Assembly: GCF_024305035.1 (NCBI RefSeq)
Contig: NZ_JAMWZB010000032.1
Span: 1 to 54,094 of the forward strand
Source: Algoriphagus sp.
GTDB taxonomy: Bacteria; Bacteroidota; Bacteroidia; Cytophagales; Cyclobacteriaceae
DNA length: 54,094 nucleotides
Direction of reading: 5' to 3'
Numbering within the stretch: position 1 is the stretch's first letter; each line of letters begins with the position of its first letter. This document shows positions 36,321-44,786 of the stretch, one piece after another. The notes under the pieces were generated by a model, which was not told where the DNA came from, made no database searches, and saw nothing but the letters and a program-made list of their open reading frames with translations. A program made the translations under genes and the position numbers.

Positions 36321-36740
36321 TTATTGATTGATTTTCAATGTTAGGTTTTTGACAAGTGATAAAAGTTCATTCTTTTCTTTCTTCAGTGTTTCTAACTCAC
36401 TAATTAAGAAATTAATCTGAATATCTTTCTCACTGATAATCCTTTCATAGAGTTTATTAGGCTTGTCTTTATTTTCATTATAGGTTTTGGCTGCAAAAAT
36501 TGATCTACTGTATTCCCCCGTATTATAATTGATTATCGGTAGTTCATTTGCCAAAAAATAATCTGGTTTCACATGGTAAAATTCTGCAAGTTGCTGAATT
36601 CGGTCTAAGGTCAGTTTGCTTTTCCCTGATTCCAGATTGGAATAGGTCTTTTGGTTGATGTTCAGGATATTGGCGACATACTCCTGAGAATAGTCTCGGG
36701 ATTCTCGCAAAATCCGCATAATTTTCTGGGCATGGACCAT
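36321..36740 (-). CDS. XRE-family transcriptional regulator with C-terminal coiled coil
   Basis: The 139-residue protein has an XRE HTH at residues 5-62 (MRILRESRDYSQEYVANILN, QKTYSNLESGKSKLTLDRIQ, FYHVKPDYFL). Then comes NYNTGEYSRSIF (about 71-82) and a coiled coil about 100-137 (KDIQINFLISELETLKKEKN). This is the common Bacteroidota layout of a small DNA binder with a dimerising tail. It is divergent from the TlpA-SusC-SusD locus. Three repeated TTTTACT sites lie immediately upstream of its start, so self-repression and control of the divergent locus are likely. Confidence 0.8.
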   Translation of the reverse strand: MVHAQKIMRILRESRDYSQEYVANILNINQKTYSNLESGKSKLTLDRIQQLAEFYHVKPDYFLANELPIINYNTGEYSRSIFAAKTYNENKDKPNKLYERIISEKDIQINFLISELETLKKEKNELLSLVKNLTLKINQ

Positions 36741-36751
36741 AGTAGTACTTT

Positions 36752-36808
36752 TTTTACTAGACTAGAAATTCTTTTACTAAGGTAGAATTTTTTTACTTCA
36801 CCTAAAAT
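36752..36808. promoter_or_regulatory. three tandem TTTTACT repeats, probable XRE operator
   Basis: Three units occur at 36752-36769 (TTTTACTAGACTAGAAAT), 36772-36789 (TTTTACTAAGGTAGAATT) and 36791-36808 (TTTTACTTCACCTAAAAT). The spacing is 20 and 19 bases, about two helical turns. Each unit is a rough dyad (TTTTAC...GTAGAA). They begin 12 bases upstream of the XRE start codon at 36740, where an autoregulatory operator is expected. Confidence 0.6.
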
Positions 36809-37055
36809 CTCTCCAAGAGCAATATTTGGATATGATTGATTACTAATACAATATAAGAAAGCTTTTGTGAGAAAAGAACAGAAATTGGGGAATAAAGTAT
36901 TAAAAATCCATGAAACTGACTATAGACTTGATCATTTTAATATTTGAGAAATACAGTATTTTCCTACCAAATCTGAACTTATGGTACTCAGGATTGCCTT
37001 TGGACGAAAGACTTTATCCCCTAAAACCCAAACAACCTATTTAAACCTATTTTTT

Positions 37056-37116
37056 CCCCCGATTGCTTTCCGAAGGGCTTTAATTGCCTTCGGGAACCAC
37101 CGCTACTGATCGGGGG
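37056..37116 (+). ncRNA. structured 5' leader hairpin, copy A
   Basis: CCCCCGAT (37056-37063) pairs with ATCGGGGG (37109-37116). Inside it TTTCCGAAGG (37067-37076) pairs with CCTTCGGGAA (37087-37096). Of three leader differences from copy B, one (37069) turns a C-G pair into a U-G pair and one (37077) lies in the loop, so the fold is kept. It sits about 290 bases upstream of the TlpA-like start codon and could be a cis-acting RNA regulator. No known riboswitch is recognised. Confidence 0.5.
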
Positions 37117-37402
37117 GTGACGTAAATCCAGAAGGAGCTGATCGACTGCAGCGTATCATTTTTCCTTCTATTCTAATCTATTTCTTAATTCAAGACCGAC
37201 CGATTCCGATGGCTATTGGGATCAGGACTGGAAAAGGTGTGTGCTTTCAGCAGACCGAGGTTTGATCGTCTTTTTTTGGATTATTCAGCTTCCTGCCTGT
37301 CTCTTCCATGCCCCCTTCCAGAAACAGCGGAGTCATCTGGGGTGAACCCATTTGAGAGGTGAGTCTCCACATCGAACTCCCGGTCTTTAACCTCTAACGA
37401 GC

Positions 37403-39061
37403 ATGAAAAAAACACTACTTCCATGCTTCCTGGCATTGCTATGCCTATTTGGAAGCGAACTCAAGAGCCAAGTTGCTTGGTCACCGGAGGCGGATTTTCC
37501 CCACGGACACTATCTCCACCGGGGTGGGAATACCCATCCAGCTGATTTCCCCATGAACATATTTGGTTTAGTTGATAGCGACCAGGGCAGGAGTGCAGGG
37601 GAAAGGGCCCTCAGCTCGGACCCCGCGCCTGTCCCAGTCCTCACCAGCCAAAAGGAACAAAATTCAGAAAATCAGGAATCGGACCCGGAAAGTCCGAATT
37701 CTTGGGCCGTCTGTTTTGATTCTTCTCAGAATCATCCCATTGCCCCAAACCGGGCAAAAGAAGCTGCTTTCCCGGTGGCGGCGAATCACCCCGGGCGGGA
37801 GGAGTACAGCACTCCCGCCCAAAGGGGCGATTCACTTTCTGTAGGAGACCAGTTTCCTCCTCAACTCGGCTTTTCAGAGGTCTTAAACTACGATTCGGAT
37901 GAACTGTATGTCTCGGACTTTCTGGGGAAATATGTCATTCTGCAGTTTTGGGCAACTTGGTGTTCTGCCAGTTCGGGTTCATTGCCCAAAGCTCAGCAAC
38001 TGCAGGAAAAATATCGGGAGCAGTTCCAGTTTATCCCGGTCACCTATGAGTCCGCCGAAAAGGTGGAAAAGAAACTGGACTTCTATTCCTCCCTTCGATC
38101 ACTGGATCTTCCGATGATAGTCAGTGAACGCCGCTTATCGGGACTATTCCCCCATATTTCCCTGCCCCATTTGGTCATACTGGATCCCAAGGGTAAAGTA
38201 GTGGCCATTACCGGATGGCAGGATATGAATGAAGCCAATTTGGATGAGCTGATTGCCACCGGCTCAGCGGACTTTCGACTGAAAGCCGATACCTCCATTC
38301 CCTTTTCCTTTGAGCAAAACCTGATCAGCGGCAATACCCATCTGCCTTCCAAAAACATCCGCTATCAGTCAGCCCTGACAGGTTACCTTCCTGGTGTTCC
38401 CGGAGGGTTGATGGATGATAGGGAAGACGGGGCGCACATCGTATTGGTCAACAATCCCCTGCTCAAATTCTACAGACTTGCCTATACGGGCAGAGACCTG
38501 GCCAATTACTTCGGTCCCAACCGCATGGAATTGGAAGGTTTTGAGGAAGATGAAATCACCACCCGAAAATCAGGACTGGACTACATCGAATGGATGGAGG
38601 AAGGCAACCGGGTATTCAGCTATGAGCTGATCGCACCTCCCGGAGTAGACCAATATCAACTGATGCGCGAAGACCTCAGACGCTACTTTCCCGAAATCCG
38701 GGCGGAGATTAAGACAAGAAAGAAAAAGGTCTGGGCCATCGTCCTGCCCGAAGGAAAATCCTATCCCAGGTCTACGGCGGAGAGTTCCTATGCCTTCAAT
38801 CCCCATGAGGCCAAGCTGCGAAACTACCCTTTGCTCGGTTTGGTCTATCAGCTGAATATCTATTCCCTACAACGCTCACCTTATCCGCTGATAGACCTGA
38901 CGGGGATCGATTACCCCATTGATTTGGATCTGAAAGCCAATTTCTCCCAACCCGAGGCCCTCAAAAAAGCCCTGCAGGAGGCAGGCTTGGATCTGGAACT
39001 CCGGGAAGCTGAGATTCCGGTATTGCACCTGAAGAAATTAGAAACCCTAACCCAAAAATAA
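37403..39061 (+). CDS. exported thioredoxin-fold protein with DUF3738-like C-terminus (TlpA-like 1)
   Basis: The 552-residue protein has a signal peptide at residues 1-23 (cut near KSQ). Residues 24-142 are a shared cassette, nearly identical to the second locus and of no known fold. Residues 145-290 are a TlpA/AhpC-like thioredoxin domain (SVGDQFPPQLGF, VILQFWATWCSAS, LVILDPKGKVVAITGWQ). The active site reads W-C187-S-A-S190, so the second cysteine is missing and normal disulfide exchange is unlikely. Residues 300-552 (LIDLTGIDYPIDLDL near 495) resemble the DUF3738/TIGR03435 domain often fused to such redoxins. It lies two bases upstream of SusC 1, so one operon. It acts in the periplasm. 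Confidence 0.82.
   Translation: MKKTLLPCFLALLCLFGSELKSQVAWSPEADFPHGHYLHRGGNTHPADFPMNIFGLVDSDQGRSAGERALSSDPAPVPVLTSQKEQNSENQESDPESPNSWAVCFDSSQNHPIAPNRAKEAAFPVAANHPGREEYSTPAQRGDSLSVGDQFPPQLGFSEVLNYDSDELYVSDFLGKYVILQFWATWCSASSGSLPKAQQLQEKYREQFQFIPVTYESAEKVEKKLDFYSSLRSLDLPMIVSERRLSGLFPHISLPHLVILDPKGKVVAITGWQDMNEANLDELIATGSADFRLKADTSIPFSFEQNLISGNTHLPSKNIRYQSALTGYLPGVPGGLMDDREDGAHIVLVNNPLLKFYRLAYTGRDLANYFGPNRMELEGFEEDEITTRKSGLDYIEWMEEGNRVFSYELIAPPGVDQYQLMREDLRRYFPEIRAEIKTRKKKVWAIVLPEGKSYPRSTAESSYAFNPHEAKLRNYPLLGLVYQLNIYSLQRSPYPLIDLTGIDYPIDLDLKANFSQPEALKKALQEAGLDLELREAEIPVLHLKKLETLTQK
37793..37820 (+). repeat. perfect 9-bp inverted repeat at the cassette end
   Basis: GGGCGGGAG (37793-37801) and CTCCCGCCC (37812-37820) form a perfect stem with a 10-base loop inside the coding sequence (residues REEYSTPAQ). 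The copy at 45876-45903 is identical. Homology between the two loci stops eight bases later, so the palindrome marks the junction. Confidence 0.75.
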
Positions 39062-39063
39062 CC

Positions 39064-42000
39064 ATGAGAAAATTTACCCTACTTCTGCTTGGATGGGGGA
39101 TCCTGCTGATCCATCAGGTCCAAGCCCAGTCAAACGTCAGCATAGAAGGCCTCGTCAGGGACAGCCAAAGCGGCGAACCCCTTCCAGGAGTAACTGTATT
39201 GATTAGTTCGGAAAACAAGGGAACGGTCAGCGATGAAAGCGGAGAGTTCAGCCTGAAGATTGCTCCCGGGAGCTACGAGCTGGTCTTCTCCTACCTGGGA
39301 TACGAAAAACAAATCCGCCGGGTGAATGCTACCGAGAACCTGAAGTTGCAAATCAGCCTCCAAGCTCTGGATATGGATTTGGAGGAGGTCCAGGTGCTCT
39401 CCACGGGATATCAGAGCCTTCCAGCCACCCGGGCTGCGGGCTCCTTTGCCCAGGTGGAGGAAGAATTGGTCAACAGGCGGGTCAGCACCAATCTGTTGGA
39501 CCGACTGGAAGACGTTACCCCCGGACTGATCTTCAACCGGACCGGAGATGCCGCACGGGACCCGATCTCCATCCGGGGGCGAAGTACCTTGGGACGGTTT
39601 AACCAACCCCTGATCGTGATTGACAACTTTCCCTTTGACGGAAGCCTGGAGGATATCAACCCCAATGATGTGGAGTCCATGACCGTACTCCGGGATGCGG
39701 CGGCGGCCTCGATCTGGGGAGCAAGAGCCGGAAACGGAGTGATTGTCATCACCACCAAAAGCGGCAGAAAAGACCAGCCACTTCGGGTGGATTTTAATTC
39801 CAATGTGAACTGGATCGAGCCTCAGGATGCTTTCCGTTCGGAAGACATGGCCGTTTCGGATTTCATCGGAGTGGAGCGCATGCTCTTTGGAAACGGCTTT
39901 TACAATGCCACCGAAAACAGTCCCAACAAGCTTGCCTTGACGCCGGTGGTGGAAACCCTTATTTTGGAACGGGACGGGGTAATTTCAGAGGCGGAAGCCA
40001 ATCAGCGGATCAGTCAGTTGGGATCCCATGACTGGCGGGCTGACCTCAACCGCTACCTGTATCAGCCTCAGGTGAATCAGCAATACAACGTGGGTTTGTC
40101 AGGAGGATCGGGCATCCAGTCCTATCGGTTCAGCCTGGGCTACGATCGCCTGGACGGAGCCCTACGGGGCAACCGTTCGGAGCGGTTAACGCTGAACTTC
40201 AGGGAAAACTTCTCCCTTCTGGATGACCGGCTGAAAATTGAGGCCGCTTTTTATGGAGTCAAGCAAAACGGGCTGGATCAAAATATCCGGCCCAATGATA
40301 TCCGGCTCTCAGCCACCACGCCGATATACCCTTACGCAAAACTGGCAGACGAGAATGGGAATCCCTTGGAGATTGTGACCGAACTCCGGGAAGGATTTAA
40401 GCGGGAAGCCGAATCCGCAGGCTTGCTGGATTGGGCCTACCGTCCCCTGGATGAATTTGGCAAAGGAGTTACCCAAAGCAACCGCAACGATTACAGGATT
40501 AATTTTACCCTGGACTACCGAGTCTGGGATAACCTGAGACTCTCCGGCCGCTATCAATATTGGGAGCAAAACCGAAATTCGGAAAACCTGAATACCCTGG
40601 AGAGTTATTCCACGCGGGATTTGGTCAATACCTTCACCCAGGTGGAGGAATCGGGACAGTTGAGCTTTCCTGTCCCTCGTGCGGGGATTTTGAATGTGAG
40701 CAATGCCCAGTCCTCCAGCCATTCGGGCAGGATGCAGTTGGATTACTTTAAAGAATTCAATCAGGATCTGCGATGGGATTTGCTTTTGGGCGGGGAAGTC
40801 AAAGCCCTGAGGGGAAGAACTTTTGCCGCAAGACGCTATGGATACAATCCGGAATTGGCATCCAGTCAGTCCGTGGATTACTTTACCCAGTTTAGCCGCT
40901 ATACCAACCCCAATGCCACGGTAAACATCTCCGACGTGCAAAGTCAGGGGTTGACTACCGACCGGTTTTTATCCGCGTTTGCCAATTCATCCCTGAGTTA
41001 TAAAAACCGCTACCTGATTACGGCCAGCCTCAGAAGGGATGCCTCCAACCTTTTTGGAGTGGCTGCCAATATGCGGTCCGTTCCCCTGTGGTCAGCCGGG
41101 GCGGGTTGGACTATAAGTGAGGAAGAGTTTTATAATTGGTCCGGGATGCCCTATCTCCGGATGCGGTTCAGTTATGGATACAACGGAAATGTGGACCGCA
41201 GCCTGACCGCGTTCACCACCGCACAAGTGATCAATGTCAATTTCCTGACCCAGTTGAACTATGCGCAGATCATCAATCCGCCCAATCAAAACCTGAGATG
41301 GGAGCGGATTGCCATCGCCAATATGGGATTGGATTTTGAGACCCGATCCGGCAACATCTCAGGTACCCTGGAATTCTATTCCAAAAATGGACTGGATCTA
41401 ATCGGTCAATCACCTTTTGCCCCTTCCACGGGGATTACGGTGTTTTCGGGAAACAATGCCAGTACCAACACGATCGGCTATGACTTGAATCTGACCAGTA
41501 AAAACCTGAATGGGAGACTGGGCTGGACCACCCATTTTCTCATCAGCGGTCTGAAAGAGAAAGTGACTTCCTACGAATTGGATATTCCGGCAGCCAGCCT
41601 GATCAACTACGGGGTATCGGGCAGGGGAGGAGAATATTATCCGGTGGAAGATCGGCCTTTGTTTGGGGTGTACAGCTATGAATGGGGAGGATTGAATCCC
41701 GAAACGGGAGCCCCCCAAGGCTTTCTGGAAGGGGATTTAAGTGAGGATTACCGCTCGATTATCAATTCGTCCACCTTGGAGTCTATCCGCTACCACGGTC
41801 CGGCCAGACCCACCTCCTTCGGGGCGATCCGGAATGACTTGAGCTGGAAAGGCTTTCATCTTTCAGTCAATATCAGTTACCGGTTGGGGTACTTCTTCCG
41901 AAGGAGGTCTGTGGAGTATTTCCCGATTATGAGGGCTCAGGGAGGGCACGAGGATTTTGCCCTGCGTTGGAGGGAGCCCGGGGATGAACTGACCACCCAA

Positions 42001-42285
42001 GTGCCTTCCATGCCTGATCGTCTGGACTCCTTTCGGGATCAGTTCTACCGAAGCGCTTCGCATCTGGTGGAGCGGGGAGACCATGTCCGTCTGCAGGACA
42101 TTCGGCTGGGCTATGACTTCAGCGGAAATTCGGGGATCATGAGGGGGGTTAAAAACGCTCAGGTGTTCCTTTATGCCAATAATATTGGGATCATCTGGAA
42201 GGCTACCCAAACCGATCTCGATCCTGATTTTGGTTTCAACAGACCACTCCGTAGCCTGGCTGCGGGACTTCAACTTCAATTCTAA
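39064..42285 (+). CDS. SusC/RagA-type TonB-dependent outer-membrane transporter 1
   Basis: The 1073-residue protein has a signal peptide ending ...VQAQS (about residue 22). A CarboxypepD_reg-like domain follows (24-100, GLVRDSQSGEPLPGVTVLIS). The plug (about 105-235) holds VQVLSTGYQ, RVSTNLLDRLEDVTPG, SIRG and GARAGNGVIVITTKSG, and a beta-barrel ends in an aromatic-rich C-terminus (LAAGLQLQF). There is no N-terminal STN signalling domain, so an anti-sigma relay is not expected. With SusD 1 it should take up a large substrate, peptide or glycan. The neighbouring redox proteins favour a peptide. It follows TlpA-like 1 by two bases. Confidence 0.95.
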   Translation: MRKFTLLLLGWGILLIHQVQAQSNVSIEGLVRDSQSGEPLPGVTVLISSENKGTVSDESGEFSLKIAPGSYELVFSYLGYEKQIRRVNATENLKLQISLQALDMDLEEVQVLSTGYQSLPATRAAGSFAQVEEELVNRRVSTNLLDRLEDVTPGLIFNRTGDAARDPISIRGRSTLGRFNQPLIVIDNFPFDGSLEDINPNDVESMTVLRDAAAASIWGARAGNGVIVITTKSGRKDQPLRVDFNSNVNWIEPQDAFRSEDMAVSDFIGVERMLFGNGFYNATENSPNKLALTPVVETLILERDGVISEAEANQRISQLGSHDWRADLNRYLYQPQVNQQYNVGLSGGSGIQSYRFSLGYDRLDGALRGNRSERLTLNFRENFSLLDDRLKIEAAFYGVKQNGLDQNIRPNDIRLSATTPIYPYAKLADENGNPLEIVTELREGFKREAESAGLLDWAYRPLDEFGKGVTQSNRNDYRINFTLDYRVWDNLRLSGRYQYWEQNRNSENLNTLESYSTRDLVNTFTQVEESGQLSFPVPRAGILNVSNAQSSSHSGRMQLDYFKEFNQDLRWDLLLGGEVKALRGRTFAARRYGYNPELASSQSVDYFTQFSRYTNPNATVNISDVQSQGLTTDRFLSAFANSSLSYKNRYLITASLRRDASNLFGVAANMRSVPLWSAGAGWTISEEEFYNWSGMPYLRMRFSYGYNGNVDRSLTAFTTAQVINVNFLTQLNYAQIINPPNQNLRWERIAIANMGLDFETRSGNISGTLEFYSKNGLDLIGQSPFAPSTGITVFSGNNASTNTIGYDLNLTSKNLNGRLGWTTHFLISGLKEKVTSYELDIPAASLINYGVSGRGGEYYPVEDRPLFGVYSYEWGGLNPETGAPQGFLEGDLSEDYRSIINSSTLESIRYHGPARPTSFGAIRNDLSWKGFHLSVNISYRLGYFFRRRSVEYFPIMRAQGGHEDFALRWREPGDELTTQVPSMPDRLDSFRDQFYRSASHLVERGDHVRLQDIRLGYDFSGNSGIMRGVKNAQVFLYANNIGIIWKATQTDLDPDFGFNRPLRSLAAGLQLQF

Positions 42286-42329
42286 TAGTTTACACCAAAA
42301 GGGAAAAGGCCAAACACTTTCTTCATAGA

Positions 42330-42388
42330 GGGGGGAGTTTCCCCCGGATTAATTCGGCCCGCCCGAGATCAAGCTCCGGGCCCCTTTT
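42330..42388 (+). terminator. two hairpins between susC 1 and susD 1
   Basis: GGGGGG (42330-42335) faces CCCCC (42341-42345). Then GGCCCG (42356-42361) pairs with CGGGCC (42377-42382), followed by TTTT at 42385-42388. This could act as a partial terminator that lowers SusD expression relative to SusC or protects the upstream message. The second locus has only 17 bases between its susC and susD and no such structure. Confidence 0.5.
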
Positions 42389-42402
42389 CAACTTACTTAA
42401 CC

Positions 42403-43752
42403 ATGAAAAAAACAATCAATATTCTTCTTCTTTCCCTCAGCGGAATGCTGTTGGCCTGTGAAGGCTTTTTGGATCCAAAGCCCGATCAGGGATTATTGGC
42501 TCCAGATTCCCTGGATGATGTACAGCTCCTATTAGACAATACCGATGTGTTTAACAGGCAGGCCTTCTTGGTCAATGTATCGGCAGATGATTTCCGGACT
42601 ACTTCTGAGGCTTATCAGGGCATGAATGTATTGGAGCAGGGAGCCTACCTTTGGTTGGATGATCCCTATCAGGGCTCGAATATCCTGGATTGGGAAGTAG
42701 CTTATCGGCAGGTATTCTATGCCAACGTGGCTTTGGAGACCTTGGATAACTTTTCCGGCCCGGAATCGGAACGAGCTGATCAGCTCAGGGGTATGGCCTT
42801 GTTTTATAGATCCTATGCTTACTATCAGTTGCTGCAACAATTTGCTCCTGCCTATCAGCGGGATGGCGGGAATGAGGAACTGCTGGGAATAATCCTTCGG
42901 GAGCAGGCCGATATCAATGATGCTTCCCAAAGAGCAAGTCTTGCGGAATCCTATGAGGCTTTGTTGGGTGATTTGGAATTGGCTGTCGGATTACTGCCCA
43001 CAACCCAAGAGCCGAAGACCAGGCCAACAAAGGCGGCAGGATATGCACTCCTGGCCAAAGTTCATCTGCTCCGGTTTGACTTTGAGCAAGCAGGGGAAGC
43101 CGCCGTAAGGGCATTGGAAAATTATCCGGACCGGCTGGATTTGAATGAAATCAATGTCAGTACCCTGCGTCCCTTCGAGCGTTTTGGTCCGGAGACCATT
43201 TTCTATTCCATCCTGCATTCCCATGCTTTTTCCAGAGGAACACAAACCTATGTAGACAGCCTTTTGATTCAATCCTACGAGCCTGGGGATTTACGCAAGG
43301 AAGCCTATTTCAATCTCAGAGAGGAAGGCTTGTATAACATGACCGGACACCACACCGGAAGCACCTTGGTATTTGGGGGATTGACGGTGGGAGAGCTTCA
43401 GTTGATTGCCGCAGAGTCCTTTGCCAGAATGGGCAATGAGGCTTTGGCCCTTACCTATTTGAATGACTTGTTGGAGAACCGGTACCATAGGGAAGACTGG
43501 GAACCCTTGGAAGGCTTGGTTGGAAATGAGCTGATGGACCGGATTTTACTGGAGAGACGAAAAGAATTGATGGGGAGAGGAATTCGGTGGACCGATTTGA
43601 GACGTTTGAACCAGGAAGAGGAGTTTAAAAAAGAACTGGTAAGAGAGATTGACGGGCAGGAATTTCGTCTGGAGCCCGAGTCCCCGGCTTATGTCTTTCC
43701 CATTCCCGACAATGAAGTGATCAGGAGTGGGGTGGAGCAAAATCCAAGGTAA
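42403..43752 (+). CDS. SusD/RagB-type outer-membrane lipoprotein 1
   Basis: The 449-residue protein has a lipoprotein signal (LLLSLSGMLLAC, lipidated Cys 19) followed by EGFLDPKPDQ, the standard SusD opening. Helical TPR-like repeats follow (ANVALETLDNF, MALFYRSYAYYQLLQQFAPAY, RPTKAAGYALLAKVHLLRFD). The C-terminal RRKELMGRGIRWTDLRRLNQ block is typical of the RagB/SusD family. It forms the lid over SusC 1 and binds the substrate at the cell surface. Confidence 0.93.
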   Translation: MKKTINILLLSLSGMLLACEGFLDPKPDQGLLAPDSLDDVQLLLDNTDVFNRQAFLVNVSADDFRTTSEAYQGMNVLEQGAYLWLDDPYQGSNILDWEVAYRQVFYANVALETLDNFSGPESERADQLRGMALFYRSYAYYQLLQQFAPAYQRDGGNEELLGIILREQADINDASQRASLAESYEALLGDLELAVGLLPTTQEPKTRPTKAAGYALLAKVHLLRFDFEQAGEAAVRALENYPDRLDLNEINVSTLRPFERFGPETIFYSILHSHAFSRGTQTYVDSLLIQSYEPGDLRKEAYFNLREEGLYNMTGHHTGSTLVFGGLTVGELQLIAAESFARMGNEALALTYLNDLLENRYHREDWEPLEGLVGNELMDRILLERRKELMGRGIRWTDLRRLNQEEEFKKELVREIDGQEFRLEPESPAYVFPIPDNEVIRSGVEQNPR

Positions 43753-43804
43753 TTGAAAAACCCAAGGCCCGTCGGAAGGATTTTGTAAATCTCAGTAAAC
43801 TAGA

Positions 43805-43832
43805 ACCAGTTCAGAATCCAATCTGAACTGGT
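43805..43832 (+). terminator. strong hairpin after susD 1
   Basis: ACCAGTTCAGA (43805-43815) and TCTGAACTGGT (43822-43832) make an 11-bp perfect stem with a six-base loop, 52 bases after the susD 1 stop. The following sequence is CTTAAAAATAG, not a clean T-run. I call it the end of the first TlpA-SusC-SusD operon. Confidence 0.65.
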
Positions 43833-44038
43833 CTTAAAAATAGTTATTATTGAGTTTTAAGGAGATTTAAATTACTACTCTGCTACGATCAATTTGATCA
43901 ACTCAACCCTACGGATAGACCTAAACTCATATTCAATTAAAATTACTGGAGATTTCTGGTTTTTTAATAGTTAGTTTGATCAACTTCACTACTTAAATCT
44001 GTAACCAAATGGCTTATTCTCTCCCTGTTAGTTCACTA

Positions 44039-44281
44039 TTATTTGGCAATGTCTCTTTTAGAGGCCTTACTTGGTAATTCTATATCCTGACAGACAAACT
44101 CCAGTAATTTACAAGGATCCTCATCGATCGCTTTTGCAATCAGGTAAAGTTCAGCTGCTGTGAATTTGGTGTTAGGTCTAGTTGCTAATAAACTAATTCT
44201 TTGAGTTGTTAAGCCAGTTTTTCTGGCTACGTCTGATTGGTTTATTGATTTCTTACTAAAGTACTCTCCTAATCTTGTCAT
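44039..44281 (-). CDS. small XRE-family regulator
   Basis: The frame is open from 44326, but ATG 44281 gives the usual XRE N-terminus (MTRLGEYFSKKSINQSDVAR) and 80 residues. The helix-turn-helix covers residues 8-62 (TGLTTQRISLLATRPNTKFT, AAELYLIAKAIDEDPCKLLE). It is divergent from the small gene at 44387 and lies upstream of the second TlpA-SusC-SusD locus, parallel to the XRE pair at the first locus. It differs in sequence from that pair and lacks the NYNxGxYSR tail. Confidence 0.72.
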   Translation of the reverse strand: MTRLGEYFSKKSINQSDVARKTGLTTQRISLLATRPNTKFTAAELYLIAKAIDEDPCKLLEFVCQDIELPSKASKRDIAK

Positions 44282-44334
44282 GAATAAAATCTTTATATGA
44301 ATGTAATAATTATTGAAAAAAATCAAGAAAAAAG

Positions 44335-44372
44335 TGATAATAATTTTTTTGTTATCATTTAAAAAATGATAA
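44335..44372. promoter_or_regulatory. overlapping TGATAA/TTATCA palindromes, probable operator
   Basis: TTATCATTT (44352-44360) and AAATGATAA (44364-44372) form a perfect 9-bp dyad around AAA. A further TGATAA at 44335-44340 pairs with TTATCA (44352-44357). This array lies between the divergent XRE gene and the small gene to the right, where the regulator would bind. Confidence 0.6.
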
Positions 44373-44386
44373 ATTTACAGAAAAAC

Positions 44387-44596
44387 ATGATTATGATTCA
44401 AAGAAACAAAGGTGATACCCAAAGGTTGAATGTCCATTTTAGTCTTGAAGCAAATCAAGCTTCAAAGATTAAAGAGGCATTAATTCGGACTTTAGACCGA
44501 ATCTTAGTCCAAGAAACCGATCAGGAACAGCTAAATGATATTAGGGAAATTTATAAGCTATTGGAATATTTTTCAGAACCTGTTGAGAAAAAATGA
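44387..44596 (+). CDS. small uncharacterised protein
   Basis: The frame opens at ATG 44366, but that codon lies inside the operator palindrome, so ATG 44387 (69 residues) or 44393 is more likely. The protein is charged and helical (NVHFSLEANQASKIKEALIR, then TDQEQLNDIREIYKLLEYFS). It has no signal peptide or cysteines and I do not recognise the family. Being divergent from an XRE gene across a shared operator suggests co-regulation, perhaps as a partner or antagonist of the regulator. Confidence 0.5.
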   Translation: MIMIQRNKGDTQRLNVHFSLEANQASKIKEALIRTLDRILVQETDQEQLNDIREIYKLLEYFSEPVEKK

Positions 44597-44786
44597 AAGT
44601 GGCAAATATTCCTACTATAAAGCCAAAATTCTCTAATTGTATTGATTAGTATACCATCAGAAAAGATCAATCTATTACAGTATTAGTAGTGAAATATTAC
44701 GCTGTGTAATTCACAGAATTTGAGGTCCATGTCCTTAAAAAATCAAAAATATATCTTGACTGGATTTTAAACTTAACACTTTTACT

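Larger units (their letters stand above)
37019..37828 (+). repeat. ~810-bp direct repeat, copy A (leader + N-terminal cassette)
   Basis: This segment is collinear with 45102-45911 at a constant offset of 8083 bases, with no gap that I can find. It covers a 384-base leader and about 142 codons of the TlpA-like gene. I count three differences in the leader and about sixteen in the coding part. Homology ends sharply after the hairpin at 37793-37820. Sequence on both outer sides is unrelated between the copies. Confidence 0.93.

Noticed and set aside
39130..42279. Long minus-strand frames (up to ~210 codons) opposite SusC 1
   Set aside because: They are antisense to a full-length SusC gene with clear domains. 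High GC and few stops in this region make long antisense frames common.
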